From Anaerolineaceae bacterium UBA2274 (lineage in GTDB: Bacteria > Chloroflexota > Anaerolineae > Anaerolineales > Anaerolineaceae), in assembly GCA_002347705.1 (NCBI GenBank), contig DDWY01000039.1:1191-15591 (forward strand): a DNA stretch of 14,401 nucleotides, read 5' to 3'. A program made the translations under genes and the position numbers. The notes under the pieces are model-generated. The model was not told the DNA's origin and ran no database searches. It was given only the letters and a program-made list of their open reading frames with translations. Below are positions 7,401-13,203 of the stretch, one piece after another. Positions within the stretch are counted from its first letter, which is position 1. The number at the start of each line of letters is the position of its first letter.

Positions 7401-8416
7401 TTAGGGCGATTACCCCGGTCTTTGACGGCGCCACTGAAGCTGAAATTGAAGCTGAATTGGCTCGAGCCTGGATGATCGATGAGGCCTGGCGCGTTATCGG
7501 CGAAAAAGGCTGGGCCTGGTTGAGCGAAATCGAACACGAACCTGAAATGATCCTGGATGACCAGGAAGTGCGTTTACTTTACCTGGAACAGTTACTTCAG
7601 GAGCAGGGTAAGGATGTGTTTGCCATAAAAGAAAACGAGATCCTGGCTCGCCGGACGGCTTTGAATGAGTGGCTTAAGCTTGAAGGGTATGACCCTGCCG
7701 CCATCACTGCCTTCCCAGAGGACAACATCCCCGTAAAAGGCCGGGAAGCCCAGGATGACAACGCGGTGAAAGCCTGCTTATTACTCTGGAGTAAGAAACA
7801 GGGGCAGGCGATTTCTGCTGATCTTGACCGCGCCGCCATTGAGAACCAAGCCAGGCAGATCATGCTTGAAACGGGTAAGCCCATGCCAACAATTGGCAAA
7901 CAGCGGGTACGTGACGGCCGGACTGGTGAATTCTATGACAATCCGGTCACCATCGGTATCATGACCATGCTTAAGCTGCACCACCTGGTTGAGGATAAAG
8001 TCCACGCACGTTCCACCGGACCCTACAGCCTGGTTACCCAGCAGCCTCTGGGCGGTAAGGCTCAGTTTGGTGGTCAGCGCTTTGGTGAGATGGAAGTTTG
8101 GGCGCTTGAGGCTTATGGCGCGGCACATACCCTGCAGGAAATGTTGACGGTCAAGTCGGATGATGTTGCGGGTCGCACTGCAACCTACGAAGCGATTGTC
8201 AAGGATATTCCCATCGAGGCTCCGGGTATTCCTGCTGCTTTCAGAGTGCTGGTGAAGGAACTTCAGTCCCTGAGCCTGGCAGTGGAAGCTATCATGGAAG
8301 ATGGAGAAGTGATGCGGTTTGGCAAGGATGACGAACGTTCACATAGTTCGCGCGTGCCGACCGGCTTGCTGGATCAAGGCAGCGACTTCTTCAAGTCATT
8401 AAAAGAAGTTGCTTGA
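4475..8416 (+). CDS. rpoB: DNA-directed RNA polymerase subunit beta
   Basis: Beta subunit of the core RNA polymerase, forming half of the active cleft (1313 residues). ATG at 4475 has AGGAG six bases upstream. Visible landmarks: the rifampicin region at residues ~412-438 (GSSQLSQFM...NPLSEL...HKR), CPIETPEGPNIGLIG shortly after, NFEDAILISERL with acidic Glu763-Asp764, and KMAGRHGNKG with Lys915 and Lys923, matching E. coli Lys1065 and Lys1073. The C-terminal block runs from DGRTGEF (1147) through HARSTGPYSLVTQQPLGGKA to LVKELQSL. The large E. coli insertion in the first half is absent. About 137 extra residues sit between PVFDGA (981-986) and DGRTGE (1147). The rifampicin pocket has unusual residues: Glu421, Arg430 and Thr434 stand where E. 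coli has Asp516, Thr525 and Arg529. rpoC, the normal next gene, is not in the window. Confidence 0.99.
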   Translation: MTDLMPPKNYARIPVGLELPQLIQVQLDSFQRLKSEGLGSLFNEISPIISYGDELRLHFPGESEIAKEWDLRYWFEPPKNTVEECLERDLTYSSPLYVSVLLEGKEFSEKQKQDLFLGDFPEMTPKGTFIINGTERVVVSQLIRSPGVYFEAELDRTTGRMMSTAKLIPDRGAWMELETRKNDFIILKFNRKRTVPITVFLRALAILDDGMPESLIKEGSDEEILGLFADVDNNPDHLYIQNSFDQEPDYDPESKLSIAEASLIEFYKKLRPGEPPTLENAKNYVTEQIFDSRHYDLEKVGRYKLNQKLDLQDVIVPIDEHRTITKHDIVRLIRHMIEINNGVRPPDDIDHLGNRRVKTVGELIQNKLRVGLRRMERVIKERMSIRDQNTSLSPVSLVNIRPLVASLREFFGSSQLSQFMEETNPLSELRHKRTVSALGPGGLRRERAGFDVRDVHFSHYGRICPIETPEGPNIGLIGRLAAYASVNEYGFIETPYRRVIRSMKGDDPNLVDHLLRQNITDPKTGEVIYEAETRISKEMAKKISKLGIENVLVRPYVTEEYVYLSADAEDKFVIAQANAPLNEYNEFVRRNSCRYYSQFAIYDYEDIDFMDVAPNQVVGISAALIPFLEHDDAGRALMGSNMQTQAVPLLRPEVPMVSTGMEAAAVADSGQVVIAEEDGEVLSVTGDSLVVKQASGDLRLYKLRKYQRSNQSTCIDQRPAVKQGDIIHKGDVIVDSSSTDDGKLALGQNVIVALLPWEGFNFEDAILISERLVEEDRYTSVHIEKYEVEARDTKLGPEEITREIPNVGDDTIRDLDESGIIRIGAEVGPNDILVGKITPKGEKELTPEERLLRAIFGEKSRDVKDTSLRMPHGERGIVVDVKVFTREENSDLSAGVDKMVRVSVAQRRKITAGDKMAGRHGNKGCVSMVLPVEDMPFLEDGTPVDIILNPLGIPGRMNIGQVLEAELGWAARSLGFRAITPVFDGATEAEIEAELARAWMIDEAWRVIGEKGWAWLSEIEHEPEMILDDQEVRLLYLEQLLQEQGKDVFAIKENEILARRTALNEWLKLEGYDPAAITAFPEDNIPVKGREAQDDNAVKACLLLWSKKQGQAISADLDRAAIENQARQIMLETGKPMPTIGKQRVRDGRTGEFYDNPVTIGIMTMLKLHHLVEDKVHARSTGPYSLVTQQPLGGKAQFGGQRFGEMEVWALEAYGAAHTLQEMLTVKSDDVAGRTATYEAIVKDIPIEAPGIPAAFRVLVKELQSLSLAVEAIMEDGEVMRFGKDDERSHSSRVPTGLLDQGSDFFKSLKEVA

Positions 8417-8442
8417 CGTAATCGATTGAGGCGTGATAGAAT
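8413..8442 (+). promoter_or_regulatory. Promoter of the str operon, overlapping the rpoB stop
   Basis: TTGACG (8413-8418), an 18-nt spacer and TAGAAT (8437-8442). The -35 includes the TGA stop of rpoB (8414-8416). Transcription would start near 8450, leaving a leader of about 120 nt before rpsL. It implies that rpsL-rpsG-fusA-rpsJ can be expressed separately from rpoB. Confidence 0.6.
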
Positions 8443-8480
8443 CATGCCTCGCCCTGGTAGGCAGGGTTTATGTTGACCCG

Positions 8481-8529
8481 CTTGGCGTTAGGTTGAAAAC
8501 GCAAGGCCATCAATAAAAAGATGGCCTTG
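8481..8529 (+). promoter_or_regulatory. Two overlapping, mutually exclusive hairpins in the rpsL leader
   Basis: Hairpin A pairs CTTGGCGTT (8481-8489, one bulged G) with AACGCAAG (8498-8505). Hairpin B pairs CAAGGCCATC (8502-8511) perfectly with GATGGCCTTG (8520-8529) over an A-rich 8-nt loop. Bases 8502-8505 belong to both, so only one can form. The leader also holds CCCTG/CAGGG near 8453-8468. No U-tract follows hairpin B, so it is not a standard terminator. A regulatory leader (attenuation or protein binding) is inferred; an RNA-processing stem is the alternative. Confidence 0.5.
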
Positions 8530-8572
8530 ATTAATGAGAAGATAGAGTAATTAGTAGCACGGAGGCAAAAAA

Positions 8573-8992
8573 GTGCCAACAATTAATCAACTGGTTAGAA
8601 AAGGTCGCCAGACCAAAAGCCACAAAAGCAAGTCACCTGCCTTGCAATATACGCTCAATTCTGAGAAACAACGCCGTACCCGTCAACCAAAGGGTGCACC
8701 TCAGAAGCGCGGTGTTTGCACCATCGTCCGCACGATGACCCCCAAAAAACCGAATTCCGCCCTGCGGAAAATCGCTCGTGTGCGTCTTTCCAATGGTTTG
8801 GAAGTGACCGCGTACATTCCCGGTGAAGGTCATCAGCTCCAGGAGCACAGTGTGGTGCTCGTGCGTGGCGGCAGAGTGAAGGACTTGCCCGGTGTGCGTT
8901 ATCACATCGTGCGCGGCACACTCGATACCACTGGTGTCGCAGACCGCAAACGCGCCCGTTCAAAATACGGCGCAAAACGCGCAGAGAGTTAG
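8573..8992 (+). CDS. rpsL: 30S ribosomal protein S12
   Basis: Decoding-centre protein of the small subunit, 139 residues. GTG start at 8573 with GGAGG at 8561-8565. It begins PTINQLVRKGR and contains QKRGVCT, MTPKKPNSALRK, GEGHQLQEHSVVLVRGGRVKDLPGVRYH and a basic tail ending ARSKYGAKR. An extra stretch at residues ~25-41 makes it longer than E. coli S12 (124), as in Bacillus S12. Lys58 and Lys103 correspond to E. coli Lys42 and Lys87, the classic streptomycin-resistance positions, and both are wild type. Asp104 is the residue methylthiolated in many bacteria. It is the first gene of the str cluster. Confidence 0.99.
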   Translation: MPTINQLVRKGRQTKSHKSKSPALQYTLNSEKQRRTRQPKGAPQKRGVCTIVRTMTPKKPNSALRKIARVRLSNGLEVTAYIPGEGHQLQEHSVVLVRGGRVKDLPGVRYHIVRGTLDTTGVADRKRARSKYGAKRAES

Positions 8993-9011
8993 TCATTTGC
9001 ATATTGGGCTG

Positions 9012-9048
9012 TCTGCCTGCCACCATTAAGGTTGGTCGGTAAGGCAGA
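9012..9048 (+). promoter_or_regulatory. Structured rpsL-rpsG intercistronic region
   Basis: TCTGCCT (9012-9018) pairs perfectly with AGGCAGA (9042-9048). The internal CCACC (9020-9024) can partly pair with the GGTTGG segment (9030-9035). The hairpin ends about 12 nt before the rpsG ribosome-binding site GAGGAG. In E. coli the equivalent gap is the S7 autoregulatory site. This position suggests an analogous control element; the sequence itself does not prove S7 binding. Confidence 0.4.
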
Positions 9049-9071
9049 TCTGGATTTATTGAGGAGCAATT

Positions 9072-9542
9072 ATGTCAAGAAGAATTAAACCCGAAAAGCG
9101 AGAAGTCTCTCCAGACGTGCGTTTTAACAATGTGCGTGTGCAGATGATGATCAACCGCATCATGCTCAACGGTAAGAAGAGCACTGTGACCAGACTGGTC
9201 TATAATGCAATTGATCTGATCAGCGAAAAAACCGGCAAAGATGGGATTGAAGTTTTCGAGCAGGCGCTTAAAAACGTCAGCCCGATGATGGAAGTTCGCC
9301 CCCGTCGTGTTGGTGGCGCAACTTACCAGGTGCCGATGGAAGTCGCCCCGGAACGCCGCTTGACTCTGGCAATGCGATGGATCATCGCTGCCTCCAGGTC
9401 GCGGTCAGGCAAATCTTACTCTGAGAAGTTAGCCGGAGAATTGATGGATGCTGCTGAAAACCAGGGCGCATCAATCCGCCGCAAGGAAGAAGCACACAAG
9501 ATGGCAGAAGCCAACCGTGCTTTCTCCCACTTCCGTATGTAA
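9072..9542 (+). CDS. rpsG: 30S ribosomal protein S7
   Basis: Primary 16S rRNA-binding protein that nucleates the 30S head, 156 residues, normal length. ATG at 9072 follows GAGGAG. Recognisable blocks are MSRRIKPEKRE at the start, MINRIMLNGKKSTV, VEVRP-like MMEVRPRRVGGATYQVPMEV (central beta-ribbon and rRNA contact), RRLTLAMRWII, and the C-terminal KREEAHKMAEANRAF-like segment (here KEEAHKMAEANRAFSHFRM). It lies 79 nt after rpsL, within the str cluster; S7 often represses its own operon. Confidence 0.99.
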   Translation: MSRRIKPEKREVSPDVRFNNVRVQMMINRIMLNGKKSTVTRLVYNAIDLISEKTGKDGIEVFEQALKNVSPMMEVRPRRVGGATYQVPMEVAPERRLTLAMRWIIAASRSRSGKSYSEKLAGELMDAAENQGASIRRKEEAHKMAEANRAFSHFRM

Positions 9543-9578
9543 ATAAGATTTGCACCTTAACTTATTATTGGCTTAACT

Positions 9579-11657
9579 ATGACCCAACATCCGCTCGAAC
9601 TATACCGCAATATCGGTGTGATTGCCCATATTGACGCCGGTAAGACAACAACTACCGAGCGGATTTTGTTTTATGCCGGTAAGACTTATCGCCTTGGCAA
9701 TGTTGATGACGGCACCACTGTCACTGACTGGATGCCCGAAGAACGCGAACGCGGCATCACCATCGTTTCCGCCGCTGTTACAGCGGAATGGAAAGGTTAC
9801 CGCATTAACCTGATTGACACTCCCGGTCACATCGATTTCACGGCAGAAGTGCAGCGCTCCCTGCGCGTGCTGGATGGCGGTGTGGTCGTGTTTGACTCGG
9901 TCCAGGGTGTGGAGCCGCAAAGCGAAACAGTTTGGCGTCAGGCTGACAAATATAGAGTCCCGCGCATTTGCTTTGCCAACAAAATGGATCGCACAGGAGC
10001 CTCTTACGAGCGCACTGTGGAGAGTATCCGCGAGCGCCTGGGTGCCAACGCGCTTGAAATGCAGATCCCGATTGGTCAGGAATCAGACTTCATAGGATTT
10101 GTGAACCTGCTTGAGGAAAATGCCGTTACATTCTCTGATGACCTTGGCATTGAGCCGAACATCATTGAAATCCCAGAAGAACTGCGCGAACTGGCTGCGC
10201 AAAAGCGCGCTACTCTCGTGGAACGCATCGCCGAGACTGACGACGACCTTACAATGAAATTCCTTGAAGGTGAAACCCTCAGCTTGACTGAACTCAAAAG
10301 CGCTCTGCGAGCGGCAGTGCTTGCAAACAAAGTAGCTCCAGTCTTTTGCGGCAGCAGTCTGCGCAACAAAGGTGTGCAAGCCGTGCTCGACGCGGTCATT
10401 GACTATTTACCTTCCCCGCTCGATATTCCCCCTGTAGACGCCACACTTGTGCGCGATGGCAGCGAGGTTCAACGCCATGCGGATGAATCCGAACCACTCT
10501 CAGCACTGGTTTTCAAGATTGTCACGGACCCCTATATGGGTCGGCTGGCTTACATCCGGGTCTATTCCGGCAAAATAAAACAGAACAGCACAGTCTACAA
10601 TGCTTCGAAAGATAAAAAAGAACGCGTTGGGCGTCTGCTGCGCATGTACGCTGACCGGCGCGAGGATATTGAAGAACTGGGTGCGGGTGATATTGGCGCG
10701 ATCCTGGGTCTGAAATTCAGCTTCACCGGCGACACGCTTTGCGATCCCACCAATCCGGTTCTCTTGGAAACGATCAGCTTCCCCAATCCAGTCATTTCGA
10801 TTGCGATCGAGCCGAAGACCAAGGCCGACCAGGACAAAATGGCCGATTCGCTGATTAAGCTGGCGGAGGAAGATCCTACCTTCCAGATCCGCCAGGACGA
10901 CGCAACCGGGCAGACCGTGATCTCCGGTATGGGCGAACTCCATCTGGATGTATTGGTTACCCGCCTCTTGCGCGAATTCAAAGTACAGGCGAATGTGGGC
11001 AAGCCCCGCGTAGCATATCGAGAAGCGATCACCAAACCCATCACCAAATTCAGTTACCGCTATAGCAAACAAACAGGCGGTCACGGGCAGTTTGGTCATG
11101 TGGTCTTCGACCTTGAGCCGCTCGAAAATGGCTCTGGAGTCATCTTTGAAAACAAGATCCGTGGTGGAGCAATTCCGAAGGAATACATCACACCAATCGA
11201 AAAGGGTGTGCTGGATGCGGCTGAAAGCGGGCCTCTCGCAGGCTTCCCAATGACAGATTTCAAGGTTACTCTGGTTGACGGTTCATACCATGAGGTGGAT
11301 TCGAGCGAAATGGCTTTCCGCACGACAGCTTTGCTGGCAGTGCGTGAGGCCACAGAAAAAGCTGCTCCGGTCATCCTGGAGCCGATTATGAAAGTCGAAA
11401 TCACGGTGCCAGAAGAGTACACCGGCGACATTATCGGACAGGTCAATGCCCGTGTGGGCAATATCCTGGGCATGGAAGATCGTTTTGGCAACGCCAAAGC
11501 CCTGCATGCCGAAGTGCCCTTGTCCGAGATGTTTGGCTATGCAACTGAGCTGCGCTCAGCTACACAAGGCCGGGGAGTGTTCACCATGGAATTCAAACAC
11601 TACTCCCAGGTTTCGGACGCTTATATGAAGAAAATTCTCGGTCGCTATAACGCCTGA
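9579..11657 (+). CDS. fusA: Translation elongation factor G
   Basis: GTPase that drives ribosomal translocation and, with RRF, ribosome recycling; 692 residues, full length. G-domain motifs are complete: AHIDAGKTTTT (G1, 16-26), RGITI (G2, 58-62), DTPGHID (G3, 80-86; His84 is the catalytic His), NKMD (G4, 134-137) and CGSSLRNKG (G5 region, 257-265). Domains II-V follow, ending with TQGRGVFTMEFKHYSQV and a short tail. The ATG at 9579 gives the expected N-terminus (LYRNIGVIAHID), and an in-frame stop 21 nt upstream excludes a much longer form. There is no Shine-Dalgarno in the 36-nt gap after rpsG, which is odd for such an abundant protein. The usual partner gene tuf does not follow. Confidence 0.99.
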   Translation: MTQHPLELYRNIGVIAHIDAGKTTTTERILFYAGKTYRLGNVDDGTTVTDWMPEERERGITIVSAAVTAEWKGYRINLIDTPGHIDFTAEVQRSLRVLDGGVVVFDSVQGVEPQSETVWRQADKYRVPRICFANKMDRTGASYERTVESIRERLGANALEMQIPIGQESDFIGFVNLLEENAVTFSDDLGIEPNIIEIPEELRELAAQKRATLVERIAETDDDLTMKFLEGETLSLTELKSALRAAVLANKVAPVFCGSSLRNKGVQAVLDAVIDYLPSPLDIPPVDATLVRDGSEVQRHADESEPLSALVFKIVTDPYMGRLAYIRVYSGKIKQNSTVYNASKDKKERVGRLLRMYADRREDIEELGAGDIGAILGLKFSFTGDTLCDPTNPVLLETISFPNPVISIAIEPKTKADQDKMADSLIKLAEEDPTFQIRQDDATGQTVISGMGELHLDVLVTRLLREFKVQANVGKPRVAYREAITKPITKFSYRYSKQTGGHGQFGHVVFDLEPLENGSGVIFENKIRGGAIPKEYITPIEKGVLDAAESGPLAGFPMTDFKVTLVDGSYHEVDSSEMAFRTTALLAVREATEKAAPVILEPIMKVEITVPEEYTGDIIGQVNARVGNILGMEDRFGNAKALHAEVPLSEMFGYATELRSATQGRGVFTMEFKHYSQVSDAYMKKILGRYNA

Positions 11658-11674
11658 GTTAAACAAGACATTTC

Positions 11675-11692
11675 CAGGAGCTTATGCTCCTG
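11675..11692 (+). promoter_or_regulatory. Hairpin in the fusA-rpsJ gap
   Basis: CAGGAGC (11675-11681), loop TTAT, then GCTCCTG (11686-11692): a perfect 7-bp stem with a tetraloop. It is followed by an A-rich stretch, not a U-tract, so it is not a standard terminator. It lies where tuf is found in many bacteria. A processing or mRNA-stability stem is possible. Confidence 0.45.
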
Positions 11693-11718
11693 AATGAAAA
11701 AACAGAAAAAGGTAGAAA

Positions 11719-12027
11719 ATGGCAAAACAAAAAATCAGAATTCGTTTGAAAGCATATGATCATCGCATTCTCGACCAATCCGCCAAGCGCATTGTCGAGA
11801 CCGCCGAGCGCTCCGGTGCCAAGGTGGTAGGTCCTGTACCTCTGCCCACCCGCATTGAGAAATTCACCGTGCGCCGTTCGACCTTCATCGACAAGGACTC
11901 CCAGGAACACTTTGAAATCCGCACCCATAATCGTCTGATCGACGTGCTGGAACCCGATTCAAAGACCATCGACATGCTCATGCGCCTCAGCCTCCCCGCT
12001 GGCGTAGATATTGAGATCAAGATCTAG
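11719..12027 (+). CDS. rpsJ: 30S ribosomal protein S10 (NusE)
   Basis: Small-subunit protein of 102 residues that also acts as NusE, linking ribosomes and NusG to RNA polymerase. Diagnostic blocks are KIRIRLKAYDHRILDQSA at the start, VVGPVPLPTRIEKFTV in the middle and SQEHFEIRTHNRLIDVL in the RNA-binding loop. ATG at 11719, with only a modest AAAGGT upstream. It normally heads the S10 operon (rplC, rplD and so on). Here no ribosomal gene follows, and the next genes are on the opposite strand. Confidence 0.99.
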   Translation: MAKQKIRIRLKAYDHRILDQSAKRIVETAERSGAKVVGPVPLPTRIEKFTVRRSTFIDKDSQEHFEIRTHNRLIDVLEPDSKTIDMLMRLSLPAGVDIEIKI

Positions 12028-12357
12028 TCTGATTTCTGCAGAACGGTTGTTTTGCCTTGTTGTGAAACGAGGGCAAAAGAATCCTTAAAACTTAGCCATT
12101 CCCGTCGGGCAGCACCTGCCCGTCTGGTCTTCATCTACCTTTCACACGATGATTGCTCTGCAACCATCGTGTTTCGTTTAAGGGGGCGAGAGGAATTTGA
12201 GAATTTTATAATGCATCAGACTTTCGCCGAATGTTTCTTTGCTTACATTGACACAAAAGCGTTAATCCTCTCTGTATGCATTTAATATTCCCCCTGCGTT
12301 ATGAAACGGTCCTAAAGTACAGGTCATCCTTCACAAGTTATCGGAAGATAAATCAAT
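12028..12357 (+). other. Gene-poor region after rpsJ containing several hairpins
   Basis: I find no convincing gene. An open frame at 12052-12285 has no family resemblance or ribosome-binding site. There are three stems: TTTTGCC/GGCAAAA at 12050-12078 (imperfect, no U-tract), CGGGCAG/CTGCCCG at 12106-12122 (7 bp, 3-nt loop), and the better one at 12144-12172, listed separately. A TTGACA occurs at 12248-12253 but has no well-placed -10. Confidence 0.5.
12144..12179 (+). terminator. Probable intrinsic terminator of the str operon
   Basis: ACACGATG (12144-12151) pairs perfectly with CATCGTGT (12165-12172). Inside it, TTGC (12153-12156) pairs with GCAA (12160-12163) across a TCT loop. The stem is followed by TTCGTTT. 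It is the strongest terminator-like hairpin downstream of rpsJ, about 117 nt after the stop. The broken U-tract lowers confidence. Confidence 0.55.
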
Positions 12358-12379
12358 CCAGCCCGATTAAGCGGGCTGG
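12358..12379. terminator. Bidirectional terminator between convergent operons
   Basis: CCAGCCCG (12358-12365), a 6-nt loop and CGGGCTGG (12372-12379) make a perfect 8-bp G+C-rich stem, with A/T-rich flanks on both sides. It lies 24 nt past the stop of the minus-strand 263-residue gene and faces the incoming rpsJ transcript from the other side. It can therefore serve both strands. Confidence 0.6.
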
Positions 12380-12402
12380 ATAAATTTATTAGTGGGGGTG
12401 TA

Positions 12403-13194
12403 TCAGGCAATTAATGAGAGAAACTTCTCGCGAATATCCCGAATCTCTCCAGAACTGATTTGCACCATCCAAAGATCGTTTTCTTCAAACTTTTGTAAAT
12501 ATTCAATCCAGAAGATGCCATTTGGGCAGGAGAGCACTTCTACCTTGGTGGATGTGATAACATCTTCAATCCGATTTACCTTCATGGTGTCCAATCGGAT
12601 TTTAGAATTTGCTGATTGAACACAATTGAGGAAATCAGCAGCGTCATCGCTTGGGATTTCCTTCTCAGTAAAGACTTTTATTGCATCTTCAAAGCGCTTT
12701 TCTGACAAGAAATGCTGGGCGATCTCGAGTTCCAAAGCTTCGATCTGAAAAGAACCCTTTTTAATAGCAATGGACTTGTTTTGGAATAATTCTTCTGCCA
12801 TTGGCCAAATAGAATCATGGTCCTTGAAAACCACTAGTTTTGATTTTTCACCAGCTGGTGCCCAAACGACCTGGTCTTCGGAGATTAAGTATATGCTGAA
12901 CGATTCAAGTTTTCCTTCCTGACTAACCCGCACAACTGTCTCCGCATAACGCATCATGTCAAGCACCTCGGAGAATGTCAGGTCCATGGCATAGGAGCCT
13001 AAGGCATCTTTGCGGATAAGTCCTTTCTGCGTGAGATTTTCTATGGCCTTTAACTCTATCTTCTCGGCTTGTTCAGCTTCAAGTAGTCGGAGAGGATTGT
13101 CCAAAGCATAAATCAAACCACCACCACATAATTTTATGGCTGCAATGAGTTCTTCAGATGTCAATTCTATTGAGAAGCTTTTCTGTTTTTTCAT
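12403..13194 (-). CDS. EspG-like putative type VII secretion chaperone (or immunity protein)
   Basis: A 263-residue, soluble, acidic-looking protein with no signal peptide or membrane segment. I do not recognise it with certainty. The N-terminal half has the layout of ESX-secretion EspG proteins: SIELTSEELIAAIKLCGGG, then ALDNPLRLLE, a helix leading to NLTQKGLIRKDALGSYAMDL, then SEVLDMMRYAETVVRV and a beta-rich stretch (SFSIYLISEDQVVWAPA). A central helical segment, QHFLSEKRFEDAIKVF, is TPR-like in feel. The start at 13194 has AGGAGG six bases upstream, and that sequence overlaps the stop of the preceding WXG/CHAP gene. The 9-nt gap implies tight coupling and a joint function. A chaperone that binds and delivers the WXG protein is the favoured inference; an immunity protein against the CHAP enzyme is the main alternative. 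Base composition is more A+T-rich than that of the ribosomal genes. Confidence 0.55.
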   Translation of the reverse strand: MKKQKSFSIELTSEELIAAIKLCGGGLIYALDNPLRLLEAEQAEKIELKAIENLTQKGLIRKDALGSYAMDLTFSEVLDMMRYAETVVRVSQEGKLESFSIYLISEDQVVWAPAGEKSKLVVFKDHDSIWPMAEELFQNKSIAIKKGSFQIEALELEIAQHFLSEKRFEDAIKVFTEKEIPSDDAADFLNCVQSANSKIRLDTMKVNRIEDVITSTKVEVLSCPNGIFWIEYLQKFEENDLWMVQISSGEIRDIREKFLSLIA

Positions 13195-13203
13195 GGTCGC
13201 CTC

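Noticed and set aside
6710..7537. Long minus-strand open frame (275 codons) inside rpoB
   Set aside because: It is a shadow of highly biased rpoB codons, with no ribosome-binding site or motif.
9551..9578. TTGCAC-N17-TTAACT promoter-like pair just before fusA
   Set aside because: The -10 ends at the base before the ATG, so transcription would start inside the gene.
11684..11755. Short frame starting in the hairpin loop and overlapping rpsJ
   Set aside because: AGGAG is only 3 nt from the ATG, and the frame overlaps the rpsJ start out of frame; there is no support beyond chance.
12050..12078. TTTTGCC/GGCAAAA stem as the rpsJ terminator
   Set aside because: The stem is interrupted and no U-tract follows; the hairpin at 12144-12172 is a better candidate.
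12052..12285. Open frame of 77 codons after rpsJ
   Set aside because: It runs through three hairpins including the probable terminator and has no ribosome-binding site or recognisable sequence.
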